A DNA stretch of 5,741 bases, taken from positions 1-5,741 of the forward strand of contig QIGM01000408.1 in NCBI GenBank assembly GCA_003230795.1, given 5' to 3'. The notes below the pieces were generated by a model. The model did no database searches. It had not been told where the DNA came from and saw only the letters and a program-made list of their open reading frames with translations. The DNA comes from a bacterium (GTDB taxonomy: Bacteria > Bdellovibrionota_C > UBA2361 > SZUA-149). The position numbers were made by a program, and so were the translations under genes. Of the stretch, positions 4,721-5,741 are shown piece by piece; within the stretch, counting starts at the first letter, position 1, and every line of letters begins with the position of its first letter.

Positions 4721-4935
4721 TCATCAAGTCAACCTAATTGTAACTGCTGGGCATGGGTGAACTGGAATCGATCACATTATTAATAGCAGTAACGTTGAGG
4801 AGTTGCCTAGGGTTACCCCTGCCCTTTTCTAGTAGCCCCTAGCCAAAGAAACAAACCCTCTAATTGAACGATAAGTAGAGTAGAGTAAGGGCCTAAGGGT
4901 TCGAAACTCAATATCTAAAAATTGGGGGTAGAGAA
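4721..4935. other. Gene-free stretch with short palindromes
   Basis: I see no convincing gene between the possible remnant and the 113-aa gene. At the boundary, TCGCATATGCGA (4705-4716) is a perfect 12-bp palindrome. ACTGCT (near 4743) and AGCAGT (near 4785) are inverted arms about 40 bases apart. CTAGGG and CCCTAG flank a C-rich segment around 4808-4842. A 5-bp tandem AGTAG/AGTAG/AGTAA lies at about 4874-4888. A 29-codon ATG frame at 4753 has no Shine-Dalgarno and is not called. No clear promoter for the gene at 4936 could be picked. Confidence 0.45.
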
Positions 4936-5277
4936 ATGGGAAAAAAATCACGCCGACAGCGGGAGAGAAGAGATAAACTACGTACCGACTACGTCAGTGG
5001 AGAGCGTATCTGGGTAAAGGATTCCTTTGGAATGTTCCCGGAGGGTATCTACACCTTCGTCGATAACAAGGCTGGCTTGATCGGTCTGCGAGCAGAGGAT
5101 GCTATGATCGGAATCGCAGACGTTGCCCTGCAGCACTCAAGACGGCTGCGGGATGAGGAAAAGGATCTTCCAGGAGTAAGTTCGAGAGAGATTGCAGCTC
5201 ACAACCTTGCGCTCTCTAGCTCCCTTGGGGAACCTGATTGTCTACATTGCAAAGAGCTTGTCGGCGATCTTCATTAA
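4936..5277 (+). CDS. Hypothetical basic-start protein, 113 aa
   Basis: I do not recognise this protein. The ATG has GGGGG (4924-4928) seven bases upstream as a plausible binding site. The N-terminus is very basic (MGKKSRRQRERRDKLR, 1-16), suggesting nucleic-acid or ribosome contact, though this is inference. Residues 20-60 look like a small beta-rich domain with a KOW- or SH3-like feel: ERIWVKDSFGMFPEGIYTF, then KAGLIGLR. Residues 62-75 form a charged helix, and CLHC (102-105) is a lone CxxC near the C-terminus. A single CxxC is too few for a zinc site unless the protein dimerises. No membrane segment or signal peptide is seen. The gene is alone, with repeat R2 copy b starting 10 bases after its stop. 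Confidence 0.7.
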   Translation: MGKKSRRQRERRDKLRTDYVSGERIWVKDSFGMFPEGIYTFVDNKAGLIGLRAEDAMIGIADVALQHSRRLRDEEKDLPGVSSREIAAHNLALSSSLGEPDCLHCKELVGDLH

Positions 5278-5286
5278 GCAAAGTCT

Positions 5287-5341
5287 CCCCCCAATAATAG
5301 TTCCAGGTCACAGCTATTAGCTGGGAACCATTATCTGGGGG
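5287..5341. repeat. Palindromic repeat R2, copy b
   Basis: The left arm CCCCCAATAATAGTTCCAG (from 5288) pairs with the right arm CTGGGAACCATTATCTGGGG (5321-5340). One A/C mismatch and two single-base bulges interrupt a stem of about 18 pairs. Compared with copy a (3530-3582), the right arm is about 10 bases longer and the left 15-mer is not duplicated. The position directly behind the 113-aa gene could let it act as a 3' structure, but there is no T-tract. It lies 16 bases from R1 copy c. Confidence 0.75.
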
Positions 5342-5357
5342 TTATCAATTGTTTCAA

Positions 5358-5419
5358 GGCCGAGGTGCCGGCTATTCGCAAAACCGCCGTTGGTGCCTGG
5401 AACGAATGGCACCAAATCC
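5358..5419 (-). repeat. Dispersed palindromic repeat R1, copy c
   Basis: It contains GGCCGAGGTG, GCCGGCTATTCGCAAAACC and the terminal GGCACCAAATCC, as in copy a. It lacks copy a's TCCGACACCGTT and has nine extra bases in the centre. The extra bases give a perfect 8-bp stem TTGGTGCC/GGCACCAA around a 10-base loop, where copy a has a tight GTGCC-T-GGCAC. The copies therefore differ by block gains and losses, keeping dyad symmetry. Confidence 0.75.
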
Positions 5420-5500
5420 ATTTGGGGATAGTATATCGTTTAGGCTCACCGGGTTAGGGGGGCCGTTCAAGTTAGCTAGAGTTTAACACAGTCCCAAGCT

Positions 5501-5523
5501 AAAAAGGTGACCACCTCTTTTTC
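5501..5523 (-). terminator. Terminator of the partial minus-strand gene (possibly bidirectional)
   Basis: On the minus strand, AGGTGGTCACCT forms a short stem (AGGT/ACCT with a four-base loop) followed by TTTTT. On the plus strand ACCT is followed by C and five T residues, so it could stop transcription from both sides. It lies about 40 bases past the stop of the partial gene (5561-5741). The stem is short, so strength is uncertain. Confidence 0.5.
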
Positions 5524-5560
5524 CTGCTCGGATTAAATCAAGCGCAAATTCACGAAAATT

Positions 5561-5741
5561 TCACTTTATGTCCTTTTTCCTCTGACTGCTTCTCTTTCGT
5601 TTAGGTTTTGAATTGGGCGCTTTTTTATCTTTTCCAGATCTTTGTTTGAGAAGCTTCTTTTTGTCAATATATGCCAGCAATTTCAAGCCTTTGGGAGTGA
5701 GACACTTCCGACGCCACACGACTCCGGCAACTTTCTCAGAT
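5561..5741 (-). CDS. C-terminal part of an unidentified protein with a Lys/Arg-rich tail (partial)
   Basis: The frame enters at the window edge and runs 59 codons to a TGA at 5563-5561; the 5' part is outside the window. The first half contains GVVWRRKCLTPKGLKLLAYI (6-25), which looks like an ordered helix and strand end. The LTPKG..LL form is seen at the ends of some winged-helix domains, a weak hint. The second half is a very basic tail: KKKLLKQRSGKDKK, then SKPKRKRSSQRKKDIK. Such tails occur on RNA- or DNA-binding proteins, which I infer but cannot prove. No family is recognised. It is followed by a terminator-like hairpin at 5501-5523. Confidence 0.65.
   Translation of the reverse strand, partial: SEKVAGVVWRRKCLTPKGLKLLAYIDKKKLLKQRSGKDKKAPNSKPKRKRSSQRKKDIK

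Noticed and set aside
4753..4842. 29-codon ATG frame in the 4.7-4.9 kb gap
   Set aside because: No properly spaced binding site and no protein-like pattern beyond a short hydrophobic run.
4721..4935. tRNA or other standard RNA gene
   Set aside because: I looked for a cloverleaf and a GTTCGA-type T-arm; the GGTTCGAAACTC near 4900 has no matching acceptor or anticodon arms.
894..5419. CRISPR array
   Set aside because: The R1 and R2 copies are thousands of bases apart, differ in length, and lack regular spacers.

Overview
This 5.7 kb window looks like accessory or repeat-rich DNA from a bacterium of moderate GC content. It uses the standard code, with TGA as a real stop, and Shine-Dalgarno and sigma70-like signals. 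Gene density is low: about half of the bases lie outside confident genes, and the gaps are full of palindromes and dispersed repeats. I cannot name the organism. No ribosomal, housekeeping, phage-structural or transposase gene is present.

Layout. (1) 29-658 (+): an unrecognised 209-aa protein, closed by a clean intrinsic terminator at 668-697. (2) 659-996: on the minus strand, what looks like the 3' end of a broken gene (699-878), abutted by copy a of a dispersed repeat called R1 here. (3) 997-2148 (-): a DUF4143-type ATPase (AAA_14 domain, winged-helix-like middle, PD-(D/E)XK-like C-terminus). Its 5' side is a 52-bp imperfect palindrome that begins at the base next to the start codon. (4) 2201-2729: a possible 50-aa gene (2279-2431), R1 copy b with a 14-bp tandem duplication, and three successive inverted repeats leading into a strong promoter. 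(5) 2730-3312 (+): a two-gene overlapping operon. It has a small 67-aa protein resembling the partner usually found before this nucleotidyltransferase family, and the DUF6036-like nucleotidyltransferase itself, overlapping by 68 bp. The arrangement is reminiscent of a toxin-antitoxin module. (6) 3313-3739: a graveyard of palindromes, including a 50-bp hairpin, a CCGCC/GGCGG REP-like element, copy a of repeat family R2 and a perfect 17-bp-arm hairpin. (7) 3740-4540 (-): a divergent SAM hydroxide adenosyltransferase (DUF62) relative with a TTG start, an excellent RBS and a recognisable promoter. (8) 4541-4935: promoter DNA, a possible gene remnant and a 12-bp palindrome. (9) 4936-5277 (+): an unrecognised basic 113-aa protein. 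(10) 5278-5500: R2 copy b followed 16 bp later by R1 copy c. (11) 5561-5741 (-): the C-terminal 59 residues of a Lys/Arg-rich protein cut by the window edge, with a terminator at 5501-5523.

The genes do not form one pathway. Only the 2730/2866 pair is clearly an operon. The most interesting material is that pair with its apparently leaderless promoter and stacked upstream hairpins, the unusual DUF62 relative, and at least two non-autonomous palindromic repeat families, R1 (three copies) and R2 (two copies).
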